Origin: Homalodisca vitripennis
Taxonomy: Eukaryota; Arthropoda; Insecta; Hemiptera; Cicadellidae
DNA: 64,000 nucleotides
Direction of reading: 5' to 3'
NCBI RefSeq assembly: GCF_021130785.1
Contig: NC_060214.1
Coordinates: 3,313,001-3,377,000, forward strand
The position numbers were made by a program, and so were the translations under genes. Shown piece by piece: positions 24,150 to 35,628 of the stretch. How positions within the stretch are numbered: the first letter of the stretch is position 1; each line of letters starts with the position of its first letter. The notes under the pieces are model-generated. The model did not search any database. It saw only the letters and a list, made by a program, of their open reading frames with translations, and was not told the DNA's origin.

Positions 24150-25225
24150 AATCAAATCATTAAATTATATGCTCTTGTGCCCAGATAAATAATACATACG
24201 TATGGTTCTCTATGTTGTAAAATGATACATGCGTATGGTTTTCTATGTTGTACAGTGGACACAAATTTAAAGAATATGCATTTGTGTACAGATAAATGAT
24301 ACATGCGTACGGTCCTCTATGTTGTACAATGGTCACAGATTTAAAGAATATGCATTTGTGTACAGATAAATGATACATGCGTATGGTCCCCTATGTTGTA
24401 CAATGGACACAGATTTAAATAATATGCATTTGTGTACAGATAAATGATACATGCGTATGGTCTTCTATGTTGTACAATGGTCACAGATTTAAAGAATATG
24501 CATTTATGTCCAGATAAATGATACATACGTATGGTCATCTATGTTGTACAATGGTCACAGATTTAAAGAATATGCATTTATGTCCAGATAAATGATACAC
24601 TCGTATGGTTCTCTATGTTGTACAATGATCATGGATTTAAAGAATATGCATTTGTGTACAGATAAATGATACATGCGTATGGTCATCTATGTTGTACAAT
24701 GGTCACAGATTTAAAGAATATGCTCTAGCGTACAGATAAATGATACATTCGTATGGTTCTCTATGTTGTAAAATGATCACGGGATTAAAGAATATGCATT
24801 TGTGTACAGATAAATTATACATGCGTATGGTTCTCTACGCTGTACAATAATCACGGATTTAAAGAATATGCATTTGTGTACAGATAAATTATACATGCGT
24901 ATGGTCTTCTATGTTGTAAAATTGTCACAGATTTAAAGAATATGCATTTCTGTACAGATGAATGATACATGCGTATGGTCCTCTATGTTGTACAATTGTC
25001 ACAGATTTAAAGAATATGCACTTGTGTACAGATAAATGATACATGCGTATGGTTCTCTATGCTGTACAATGATCACTGATTTAAAGAATATGCATTTGTG
25101 TACAGATAAATGATACATGCGTATGGTTCTCTATGTTGTACAATGGTCACAGATTTAAAGAATATGCATTTGTGTACAGATAAATTATACATGGCTATGG
25201 TCCTCTATGTTGTACAATGATCCCA
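24150..25225. repeat. 74-bp satellite, about 14 copies
   Basis: Unit AAATGATACATGCGTATGGT ... AAAGAATATGCATTTGTGTA CAGAT, with exact 74-bp steps (for example 24,368 to 24,442). Copies differ by several bases each. Isolated monomer-like sequences at about 23,176-23,250 and 24,122-24,175 lie just upstream of the clean array. Confidence 0.93.
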
Positions 25226-25954
25226 ATATTGCCGGGAAGTGAATAATCCGCATTGATCACCGTTGATTAGGTTGATCTTCAGTTGACTGAGTTTCAGCCA
25301 ATAAGGTTTAACTCACCTATAAAGACGGATGTATATTATTGGAAGCCTCAGTTTAACATCTATTGACTAAAGATAAAGATAACTTTATACAGCACTGTTA
25401 AAGTATATTATGAATTTAATTATGTGAAAAAGTTGCACGAGTTTTGGACGTGATAGTCACATGTTAGTTACGGCAATGATTGTGTAATATATGAAGTAGG
25501 AGAACGTAACTAACTTCTTACACTGGGTTGGCCAAAAGTTTGAAATATTACAATTTATTATATGTCTAGAACGTTAAATCTCCTATGTAACAGATTTCAC
25601 TTGCTATCACCTAATTTTAAAGTTTTTAAAGTTTAATTTGTAAGTCTTTGTGGAAGTATACCTAATTTAAAGTTACACCTCGTTAAAAGGGCGGTTTAGT
25701 TTTGAGTGGCATTCGCCCAAAGATTACATTTGTAATTACAGGCTTCTTCGCTCATCTTTTATGTAATATTATGATAATATAATAAATAATGTACTCTCTA
25801 AGCGTAAGTCTGGTGACATGTAAAGGCGTTAATATTTTCAGTAACATATGCATATTGATCATGTTTGATAATATAAAGGGCAAACAATAATTTTTTTGTA
25901 CACATTCCTGGATATTCTGGGTGTTTTTCTTACAATAGTTTTCACCTTCTCCTG

Positions 25955-26525
25955 CTTAGTAATTCTGTAGTTATCCATATACAAAGCAATACACTCACTT
26001 TGTCCTGATTAGAGCTTCTGTATTTAGCCGTATACAAAGAAATACTCTCACCTTGTCCTGCTTAGTAATTCTGTAGTTATCCATATACAAAGCAATACAC
26101 TCACTTTGCCCTGCTTAGTGCTTCTGTATTTAGCCGTATGCAAAGAAATACTCTCAACTTGTCCTGATTAGTAATTCTGTAGCTATCCATATACAAAGCA
26201 ATACACTCACTTTGTCCTGCTTAGTGCTTCTGTATTTAGCCGTATACAAAGAAATACTCTCACCTTGTCCTGGTTAGTGATTGTGTATTTGTACATATAC
26301 AAAGAAATATTATCACCTTGTCCTGATTAGTGATTGTGTATTTATACATATACAAAGAAATACACTCACTTTTTCCTTCTTTGTGATGCTCTATTTAGCC
26401 ATATACAAGGAAATGCTCTTACTTTATCCTGCTAGTGATTGTGTATTTATCCATGTACAAAGAAATACTGTAACCTGCTTATTGATTATCTACTTAGCAG
26501 TGGACATAGAAATACCTTCATAGTA
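25955..26525. repeat. 53-bp tandem repeat, about 11 copies
   Basis: Unit of 53 bp with core CCATATACAAAGCAATACAC / GCCGTATACAAAGAAATACT and TTTGTCCTG. Two variants alternate (starts at 26,061, 26,114 and 26,167), so a 106-bp dimer is visible. The +strand frame at 26,281-26,523 is a repeat artefact. Confidence 0.9.
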
Positions 26526-26872
26526 ATTATTAAGCCTAGATATACAACTTTTAATATTTCAATCTCGTTCTATAAATTAATACAAGTAGAATGTTTATCG
26601 TAGTCCCTATATTCGTATGCTATAATTTTAATTCACTGCTTTCTGTGTGAAAAAATTGTTAAACATTCTGATTTGAGGTCTTAGAATTGATAAGATGAAA
26701 CCAGTATAGTATTTATAGCTTTGTAGATGGTGTATTAATGAGTATAACATTAGTATATGACGTAATAAGACGATGTACAATGTATGTTATACCGGCTGGT
26801 CTCCACATATATAAACTGTGGCCTGAGGGTTGAATCGCTGCTGATCTACATGTAAACTACCGATGATATGTT

Positions 26873-27498
26873 AGCGTAATTACGGGAGGTAAGGAAACGG
26901 AACAAGCACGTGATGAAACGAGCGGCCTGGCGCATGTTCACCAGAGTCCTACAAGAGACTGTCGCCAATTGGCACGCCCATGAAGGATACAGTTCCCGGG
27001 ACTTGGAAGTGGCCGTGGCGTTCCTTACGGCCGCCTTCTAAGAGTTAGTCCAATTGCAATTCTTAAAAGTACAGGTAATTTTCGCTCAGTCTTTTGGTAG
27101 AACCAGATGCTGAAAAGGCCGAAGAAAATCTTCACCGCTCATACCAGAGGGTTGACCAACACCGAACCCTAGAAGTACATCAGGGGTACAGAACGGCCCA
27201 GAGCGTCTACAGGCAAAAAATTCGAGTGGCCAAGAAAAAGGCATTGCGAAACTTTGTGACCGTCATTAATCGGAAGAATACTTGCGGCATCGCCTACAGA
27301 GTTCTAACGGGTAAACTCTGCACCGAGAGGGTGTTCAGCGCCTTTGTGATCCCCGGCTCCCTACCCTCGTTATACGTCGCGGAACAGGCGGAGGAACTCA
27401 TGGCGGTAGAACTCAAGGAGGTTCTTAGGTCCATAACGTTACAAAAGGCCTCTAGACTAGACCAGCTCACGGAGGAACTCTACATGCAGCATGGCTGA
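26873..27498 (+). pseudogene. R1-clade ORF2 relic, right copy
   Basis: Plus-strand partner of the relic at 21,068-21,945. The open part, 27,094-27,498, has HRSYQRVDQHRTLEV, VYRQKIRVAKKKALRNFVTV, AYRVLTGKLCTERVFS and TLQKASRLDQLTEELY, the linker and RT N-terminus of an R1-type ORF2. The frame before 27,094 is broken by frameshifts. Compared with the left copy it lacks about 50 bp (the EWLG... stretch between AEEL and MAVELKEV) and all sequence 5' of about 26,873, including the SDH endonuclease motif. Confidence 0.8.
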
Positions 27499-27674
27499 CT
27501 CTAGTGAGCTCCATGTTGGAAGTAGCTATACTATGTTACATATCAACACATTTTCAGTTTAAAACAGAATTATTAATATAAACAATTGCTTCGGAGTACT
27601 CTTTCTCGCTTAAATACACATTTTATAATATTCAAAAGTCTTTATTTTGTAATTAAATTTGTATTAATTGTATT

Positions 27675-27985
27675 TCTTAACCGTTTTTTATTTATTATTG
27701 CTATACCATTTTGTAAGGGGATTTTTAATTATACTATTTTATTATTTTTGTATTATTTTTCATCGAAAATGTCCGGACGATTTATTATAAATTTATATGC
27801 AAAGATATTTGGCGTAAGCATAATTAAAAATTTCCATTTCTTATTTGGAGTGTTACGAAATTTTTTTTCTCGGGTTTTTACGTTTTTTCAGACGGAATAA
27901 TATCCGTTTGAAGACTTTAAATATAAATCCATTGAGTAATGGTAAAGTGATACTATTATTTAAATATTGAGGAAACCTGTATGTG
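27675..27985. other. right-arm-only AT-rich segment
   Basis: About 310 bp present only in the right arm. In the left arm the flanking sequence is continuous around 20,870-20,920. Very T-rich. It contains a frame with MSGRFIINLYAKIFGVSII that has no recognisable relatives. No terminal repeats are visible. Confidence 0.5.
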
Positions 27986-28169
27986 GTCAATATTTTAGTT
28001 ATCACAACCATAGCTGTGTTATGTAATTTGAAAATTTAAAAGGCGCAAGAATATAAGGTGAAATGGTTCACTAGAGCTTTGTAATAGGTTGAACTGAATT
28101 AACATCACAGCTTGGAACAATGAACACTAACAATAGTGAGCTATGGTGATGGAACCAAAATCATAGCAC

Positions 28170-28620
28170 TGACAGTTCAATTGGATCATGTAAGACTCCG
28201 TAGGTTATAATGATTGGACCAACGAATTTGGCACAGTGATTGTAAGCAGCTGATATCAGTGATGTTCTGTGAGTCAGTGAAATGTTTAGATTGGATCATG
28301 TGACACTCCATGGGCTATAGTGATTGGACCAAAATAATTTGGCACAGTGATTGTAAGCAGCTGATATCAGTGATGTTCTGTGAGTCAGTGAAACGTTTAA
28401 TTGGATCATGTGACACTCCATGGGCTATAATGATTGGACCAAAAAATGTGGCACAGTGATTGTAAGCAGCTGATATCAGTGATGTTCTGTGAGTCAGTGA
28501 AATGTTTAGATTGGATCATGTCACACTCCATGGGCTATAATGATTGGACCAAAATAATTTGGCACAGTGATCGTAAAGTAGTTGATATCAGTTATATTCA
28601 GTGATTCAGTTATATACTGT
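28170..28620. repeat. 111-bp tandem repeat, right arm
   Basis: Reverse complement of the array at 20,190-20,700. GGCACAGTGA starts at 28,230, 28,341, 28,450 and 28,561 (steps 111, 109, 111). The units within this arm resemble each other more closely in places (GGGCTATA) than they resemble the left arm, as expected from separate homogenisation. Confidence 0.88.
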
Positions 28621-29992
28621 ACACAGGTAACTTTATGTCACTAAGACGATGGATGCGTGAGCTAGTTATGTCGTCTATTCTAATTTGTATTTTGCGTGCT
28701 TTATTATCTTTGATCGAACCTGGTGTTTAATGTTTCATGAATAATGTTTCATAAAAGAACGCTAAGGAGTTGTATTTGGTAGTTTCCTGCGCCAACTACA
28801 AAAAAATGAATTATTGTAATGATGATCTTTTGTTGTATATTCTGTCTGTCAGTGTGGGTCTTTTTATTGCAAATTTAATAACAATGATTAATCGCCAACG
28901 ATAAATGGTCAATGTAATGAAGAATGTTCAATATTGACATTGAATTCCCTGAAATAACATTACTTTGCAAATTCCAATAGATTCAACGCTTGAAAGCAAA
29001 TGATTGAAACAATTCAAAGAATTGTGTATGCCGAGTCTCCGATATTTCAATCGGATAAGTGCTTGCAGATAAGTGAATTGCATCTAAGTTACCGAATTCA
29101 CTCAAGAAGAACAAGAAATAGAAATCACTGATATTGAAGATCACTGTATCATAAATCATTGAGTGCTCAGACGTTTTTATTGTTATTCCCTTTTAACTTC
29201 TAGAACATAATGGAACCACTCATAAATTGAAATAGTTTTGTCGTATCCGACTCAGTACGAAGTTAAATGGTAATTATTTAATAAATTTGGTTTATTACCC
29301 ATAAATCCTTGCAAAGCTACTCGTTATTTTACATATGACATCAAATTCGTTTGATTTATTTAACCCTAATATAATTGATAAAATCAACTAAAAAAAAAAC
29401 AAAACAAAAATACTTTGGAAAAGCTTTTGGAAAAATGAATTGATTTGAAAATTAGCATAAGCGATCATTAGAAGCCGGTTGTAATACAAGTCTAAAAACT
29501 TTAAAAGAATAACTTCAGAATGATATTACTAAAGAGGTTAAGCAAGTACCATAAAATATTCTTATTACAACACTGGACTCGCTGTTTTAGGCTTCAGACC
29601 CTTTTTGATGTGTAATTTAAAAAGTTGTATATTTCAATCGCTGGTATATTCAATCTATTTACCAACAATAGTTAGATATACCAAGGAGAAATATCACAAT
29701 ATTGTTTTTAATTGAAATACATTCACTCATACAAATATTATACGTTTACATTTAATTCCTTTAGTGTTATATGTTATTGTAATATTTTCACTTTCAAAAC
29801 AAACACGTCATTTTTAAGAAATAATAAGACTCTATATCTTAAGTATCTACTGTTACTTAAGATATCAACTTTTGTGTGGAAATACACACTTTTCGATTTG
29901 ATTGGTTTTTACATTGTAGCTTATAAACAAATGGTCAGCTAGAATTTCGGAATACAGTATATGGAAATTTGATAATCTGCCACATTTTCTGT

Positions 29993-31268
29993 ACTAAATA
30001 ATTATTACAAGCCATTTATGAGGTAAAGAGGTTTATTTTACGTATTGAAAAGTATAAAAAAATTTATTTACTAGTTTAAAAAGATAACTTTCTATTCCAT
30101 AAAGCAATTTTCAAAGGGATGTACAGTTCTTTTAGTTGGCTTATAACTTTAATTCACTAAAACAGTGGGCGTTATAAAATGTTATACATTTATTTTTTTA
30201 CGACTTGGCCTACATATATATTGTATATTAGGTTGGCGAGTATCTTAATAAAGTCCTCAATTAAGTCATTTTAGTTTCTTGAATGAAATTGTTCTCTAAG
30301 AATTTAGTTTAAAACTGTATTTGAATTGTAACTGATACTGACCAAAGAAAACATTTCGTAAATTTAGGGTTAAAATATGTTAATTTATGTAGCGTCGTAC
30401 ACTGTTTTATGAATTAATTACCCACCTTAACGCATTTTCTTAACGCAGCATGCTGTTATTTATTAATTTATTTTGTACAACATATTTTATTATTATAGTT
30501 ATTTATTTTTTTAAATATTGTTTTGCTATTGCTTCACTTTTAAACTATTGTTATGCTATTTCTTCATTTTTAAACTATTGTTATGTTATTGTTAACAAAT
30601 TATTTATTTTTAAGTTAAAAACTTTCTAATTATTTACTGCTGTTATTTTTATTTATTTTATATCGTTGTTATAGTATCATTGATTATTATATTGTTGTTA
30701 TATATTATTTATTTTTAATACTTTGTTGATATGTTAATATTATTACGTTGTCTGCATTTAATTATTTTTACTATGGTATTATTATTATTGTACTATAATG
30801 ATAACTATTTTGTACTTCTTACTTTGATTATTCTATTCAGCTTTTTCTACCAACTTGTGCAATTTGTATGTAATGGGTTTACCGTGAATAAATAAATGTA
30901 AAACACGTATTTAAAAATAGTGTAGTATATCAAATAAAAAATTGTATTTGTCCTTTGCCCAATTTTAACATGGTTTACTAAATCACTATAGATTTTTCGT
31001 TGTAAAGGTATATGACAACTTTGATCACAGTTATATATTTGTCCCAATGAAAAATGCACATGATTTGTTAAACCGCTAACAGAATAGTGGTATTTAGTAA
31101 ACTAACTCATAACTCATAATTAGCATAATCATATAGGATAATCCCTAAAAAACGTGATTTACAATGTTATGTGTTAGGCTACCCGATGCTATTTTATCGA
31201 GATTTATTTCATTAAAAACATTTGGCTAATCGACATTTAGAACATATATACACTCTACTGTATTTTAC
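29993..31268. other. AT-rich segment absent from left arm
   Basis: Lies between points that are adjacent in the left arm (about 17,590). The middle, about 30,430-30,800, is low-complexity TTATT-rich sequence. No gene recognised. Because the following RT relic continues across the left-arm break, a deletion in the left arm explains this better than an insertion here. Confidence 0.55.
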
Positions 31269-32173
31269 ATGGTTTTTGTGCATATATTATATGTTTATGG
31301 GTTCGATATTGAACCCTTACTGAATAATACTTACGTGAATGATTTTAATTATGCTATGGAGCAGAGAATTCCGACTATCTCAGTTGATGACATAGTTAAC
31401 TTTTGGTTTGCCATGGTAGAAAAGCTTGAAATGAACTCGTTCATTAAACTTAGCAAGGCCTACCAGTAACTAGAAAACTTAAATCTAGATAAAAATGTTT
31501 AAAAGCCTTTCTGTGTTACTCTTGGCTCTCAGAACGTTTCAGAATTTTCAGTGCAGGTGATCGGTAAAGATAATTTGCTGCATTATGAGTATCCCTCTCA
31601 AAATCTAGATATCGTTATTGGTGAAAATCTAAAATGGAATTAACATATTGATTTGGTTAAAACAATTGAATCAGCCGCATTATTTTTACTTCAAAAATGG
31701 GCTAATCAAAAGTAATGATCGCTAAAACTTTGTTACCACGTTATTTTTGAGAGCAGAATTCGTGTGATGGTATTGTAATCTGGGGTAAGGCAGCTGAAAC
31801 GCGTTTAAATAGACGTTGCACAGTCATGAAACGGACAGTTAGAATAATCACCGGTCTACGTAGGGGTGATCCATGTCGCCAGGAGTTTAGTAAATTGTCT
31901 ACTTGTACCTTGTAATCTCTATTCATACTTGAAGTCCCTTTGTTGCTAAGTTTGGAAAGAATCTTGTTAAAAACTACGATTTAATAATGGCCATGGTACA
32001 AAAAGTAGACACCATGTTTCTCTCTCGCTACCAAAACATTGTGGAGCAGTTTTACTTATAGATAACCTGATGCCATTAAACCAGCCTCTACCCCTGCGGG
32101 TTTCAAAAGGCGGCTGCGGGAGTACCTTGTTAACAATGTATTTTATACGGCTGAAGAGATTCTGAGTCAGTAA
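31269..32173 (+). pseudogene. LINE E RT relic, right-arm copy
   Basis: Longer copy of the relic at 17,105-17,590. The first part (31,269-31,469) appears to include the RT active-site region with YVND in the YADD position, then SVDDIVNFWFAMVEKLEMNS. It continues through an IVIGENLKWN.HID block (about 31,610-31,655), IVIWGKAAETRLNR, RTVRIITGLRRGDPCRQEF (31,770-31,890) and a C-terminal block ending near 32,173. At least five frameshifts or stops. Probably the oldest LINE in the window. Confidence 0.75.
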
Positions 32174-32314
32174 TGATTATAATGTAGGGAGATTATTTTT
32201 ACAATATGTATTTACATGTAGATTAAATTTATTAAAACCTTGCTATTTGTGTTGAGCTTGTGTTATAAGGCAAGCAGTCATTTTAAAAGTTTACAAGTTA
32301 ACTAAAATATCTAT

Positions 32315-32585
32315 AAATATGAATAAATGAATTTATTTCCCCATATAGCAATTCCACAAGACATTCATTTGAACCATTGAGAGAATTCGAACCAATTTTA
32401 CAAGTAGTTTGGCCAATAACAAACATATATAAATTACAATTCCTTAATTAGCAAACCAGTCTATGATTAATTAACTGATTAGTTAACTAATAGAAACTAA
32501 ATCTAAACTAAATTATCTAAAATAAACTAACTAGAGTCTAGCATTATGTTTATTACCGCTGTTATAAACATGAACTTGTAAACAC
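32315..32585 (-). mobile_element. LINE 3'-end fragment, right-arm insertion
   Basis: About 270 bp absent from the left arm, where the flanks meet near 16,960. The minus strand ends GGGGAAATAAATTCATTTATTCATATTTA, a typical AATAAA-like LINE 3' end with a short tail (residues of the tail are ATTC repeats). No coding sequence remains. Confidence 0.55.
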
Positions 32586-33179
32586 TCATGTGCAACAGTA
32601 CAACTCGTGTAATATTCTCAACGTTGCATAAGTGAACTTTATAAGATTGACTGTTGTTATACATGAAAATATCGTCTCAAACAATAAATCATTTGCATTT
32701 GCAATTCATGTATAGCTTACAGATGAAAAACTACGTTCTACGTACTTTACACAACCATATAACAATCCTCCTACTAGTGTAAGAAGAATCGAGCCATGAA
32801 AAGCAACACCTAACGCAGCTTTAACTATGTTTGTTCAGTGAAGCTGCGCTAAACGAACCGGGGAAACAACGCCATCGTTTAGAGACTATGGTATTTGCAT
32901 ACACATGAGCGTAAAACTCATCAGCTTTACTGGAGATCTGGTAAGCGATAATAGCGGGTTTATACAGGATAGCAAAAATGTATTGTGACTGTTGAATGAT
33001 GTGATGAGACAAATTTACATGTCAAATTTTAAAGAAATGCGCACTGCCCTCACTCTACCTTTTAATAACTACACCAGATAAAGTGAAATCTTTTCATGGA
33101 AGCAGTGAACTTCCCAAGTGACTGCTCTCGACATCTTGCTTTTTACTGCATGATCTTAATTTATATATTATATAAATAT

Positions 33180-33180
33180 A

Positions 33181-33229
<49 letters not shown>

Positions 33230-34134
33230 TAGCGGGCCCGGCGCGCTTTGCTGCGCATTTCAATAATTTTTTGCAAAAGTTGCCCGCGGCTTCGCACGCA
33301 ATTTCCCGTTGAAAACAGTACACTATATTCACTTATTCTTTTTCTATCACATTCTAAACATTGCTGAGATAATTGATAGTCGTTCCATCATGAGCCTCTT
33401 GGGCGTATTATGAAGGTATGTACCATATTCCTGCCTCTATCTAGCTGTTACCCACGGCTTCGCCCGCAAATCTTAAGAACCGAAGTCCTTATATTACTTA
33501 GTAATTTTTTTTTTTTACTATAATAAGTTATAGATTAAATTAGTTATATCTCCGATGCCACGATTGAGCTTGCTTTGTTGTCTCGATCGAGAGAATATGT
33601 ACACACGGAGTTTTGAGAACCATACTTCTGTCAAAAAAAACAACTAAGGTTGATTTTATAACATTCTTTATATTTGTAGCCAACGTAAGATAGTAATTAT
33701 GATATCTGCATTACTCTTCTGATCAAGCATGAGCATGGTTTATATTAAATAAATATTGCAGTTAAAGGTGAATTTTTACGTCAAATTTGAATTGTATTAT
33801 CTGGATAGTAAAGTCTATGTTTAACAGTGATTGCAAAAACAGTTTAAACAAAATTTGTCGTTTCTCTTAAGCTTACTCTATGCTTTAAAACTATAAGTGT
33901 AATATATGTTTACAAAGAACAGCTGATTAAAAATTTGAAAAGACGTTAACATATGTTTGCTGCAATGCATTTCTTATGGGTATTTCTGTAACCAGTGGGG
34001 CGGAATCCTGAATCGGGAAAGGGATGGGCATAGCTTATAAACCTTCTCCGTGGAAAAATACATATACGTACAAATTTTCATCATGATCGGTCCAATAGTT
34101 CACGATTCCATAAAGGACAAACATACAAACATTC

Positions 34135-34175
<41 letters not shown>
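33180..34175 (+). mobile_element. right-arm repeat insertion, flanked by (TA)n
   Basis: About 0.9 kb (33,232-34,137) between a (TA)n tract (33,180-33,229) and an (AT)n tract (34,138-34,172). It is absent from the left arm, where the site around 16,380 is short AT-rich DNA. It begins ACTAGCGGGCCCGGCGCGCT and ends with an ATGATCGGTCCAATAGTTCA / GGACAAACATACAAACATTC block. That resembles 5' and 3' ends of dispersed non-autonomous retroelements common in insects (RTE/SINE-like). No ORF. A diverged relative lies at 39,470-40,090. Confidence 0.6.
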
Positions 34176-34177
<2 letters not shown>

Positions 34178-34189
34178 ACTATATTAAAC

Positions 34190-34360
34190 AGAAGCGAAAA
34201 CAATGCGATTGGAGCAAAAGTGCCCAAAGCACCAATGTGATAAATCATTATACATTGTAAATCACACGTGTATGAAATAGGAGAAGACTCCGTCCGGTTA
34301 AAGCCAAAATGGAGAAATATTCCAAAATTTAAAGAGAAAACTACATTTGAAAGTGTATGA
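34190..34360. repeat. single 155-bp unit, right arm
   Basis: One copy of the unit amplified at 15,698-16,304, reverse-complemented, with about 50 bp deleted between AGAAGACTCC and GGTTAAAGCC. Confidence 0.8.
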
Positions 34361-34503
34361 TATGTAAAAACATCCATATTACATTTGTTCGACATTTCTC
34401 ACCGTTAAACCATGAAATGTGTTCAAATTAAGAATTTCCGTCAATATGCGCAGTTTTTGAGCCGGGATTGCGCAAAAACTAGTCGTGAAACCAAGGATAT
34501 TTT

Positions 34504-35123
34504 GGTACTTTGGGATTATACCGACCACACCCAGACATGAATCGTTATTTGACATTTTGCTTCTACTGATTACTAGATTAGCGTAGAAGATTGCAGAGTC
34601 TCGCCGCCCGTTCAGCTGGTGCGTCGCTTTGTTGTACTTCCGTGTTTTACCAATACATTTCTCCCAACACAAAAATTCAACAAATACAAACATTACCAAA
34701 CAAAAACTAAACTCTTTATTGAAAAAAACACAAACCTTGTTTTTATTCTTGATCATACTCCACCACCCAAAATGCGAGTGCCTCCAACCATCAGCGAAAG
34801 AAAAACATCCCTCGAGATAGAACCTATCAGTAAAATATCAAATTCTAGAGGGGCTGATCAGAAATATAAATTGAATTGTAATGGAAAGGCAAAAAACTTA
34901 TGTACCGTGCAAAAAACTTAAATAATCACGTGATGCCGCGCGGCCTGCCGTAATCGGGTATTTTGAGAAAGATAAGATAACAGCGACATTAACAATTTAT
35001 AATCGTTGTAAGTTTGTCATTTTGTTATTAAAGAGATGTTTTTTCGTTCTATCATGTTTGTTTCTGTAAATTTATATTTTTGTGTTCTGCATACTGGTGT
35101 GGTCGGTATAATCCCAAAGTACC
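34504..35123 (+). mobile_element. 620-bp DNA transposon with 8-bp TSD
   Basis: Perfect 28-bp terminal inverted repeats beginning GGTACTTTGGGATTATACCG, flanked by direct GATATTTT at 34,496-34,503 and 35,124-35,131. The left arm of the inverted repeat carries the unoccupied site: one copy of the corresponding 8-mer (TATATTTT on the matching strand, near 15,545) with both flanks joined. An 8-bp duplication fits hAT or P superfamilies, but the terminal sequence does not settle which. The inside holds a 100-codon frame (34,619-34,921) with no recognisable transposase, so it is non-autonomous. Confidence 0.9.
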
Positions 35124-35544
35124 GATATTTTTGTAATTGCGGTATAATATTAATCAGATTTTCTGTAAGCTGTTCTGACTATTGTATTGTAAATATGATC
35201 AACGGGAATAATAACTAAATGGTCTCGACAGAATGAGTTCCAGAGATATAAAGTATCTTCTAATAACCACCACTCATTCTAAAGATGCCAGTGAAGTTTG
35301 TGTTATTCATACTATCTGTGTGAGTGACGTCGCTATTGGAGGGAATATGGAGTCCAGCCCGGAGCAGGCACAGGCTCGAGTGCGCGGATTGACATTGTTC
35401 ACACAAACATTGGATAACCCGAGGACTCCATGGAAATTATCTATTTACGGCAGAATTCCTTTGGGAGGTCTTTGCAGTACAGAAAGGAGCTAGGATATTG
35501 AATGAGTTACTAAAATGCAGTTTTTAGCATTTGGGTTCACTTAC

Positions 35545-35628
35545 CTCGGGAGTGCCAAGAAGCATTTATTCTTTATGGTAGCGTTCCGAGTGATGTCCCG
35601 GTTTATGGCAATTTGTGATTGTCCTGGA
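35545..35628 (-). other. exon-like segment, right-arm copy
   Basis: Reverse-complement counterpart of 15,003-15,087. Acceptor-like CTGGTTAG and donor GTAAGT are both retained, but the body is 84 bp, not 85, so the shared open frame is broken. Relaxed coding constraint in this copy would be expected if it is a dead duplicate. Confidence 0.25.

Larger units (their letters stand above)
21758..26872. other. central spacer of the inverted repeat
   Basis: 5.1 kb between the arms, with no inverted partner that I can find. It is built largely of tandem arrays with different units (26/27, ~115, 74 and 53 bp) plus an old LINE 3' end. 22,760-23,175, 25,226-25,950 and 26,526-26,870 are AT-rich with nothing I recognise, apart from an isolated 74-bp-type monomer at about 23,176-23,250. 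Confidence 0.75.

Noticed and set aside
26281..26523. 80-codon protein with CVFIHIQRNT repeats
   Set aside because: Lies wholly within the 53-bp tandem array. The apparent repeats follow the DNA period.
32380..32400. tRNA gene on the minus strand (B-box-like GGTTCGAATTCTC)
   Set aside because: No A box at the right distance and no cloverleaf. The segment fits a LINE 3' fragment better.
33180..34175. (TA)n tracts as a cruciform or origin
   Set aside because: They flank a dispersed repeat and look like ordinary microsatellites grown at its ends. Nothing else supports a function.
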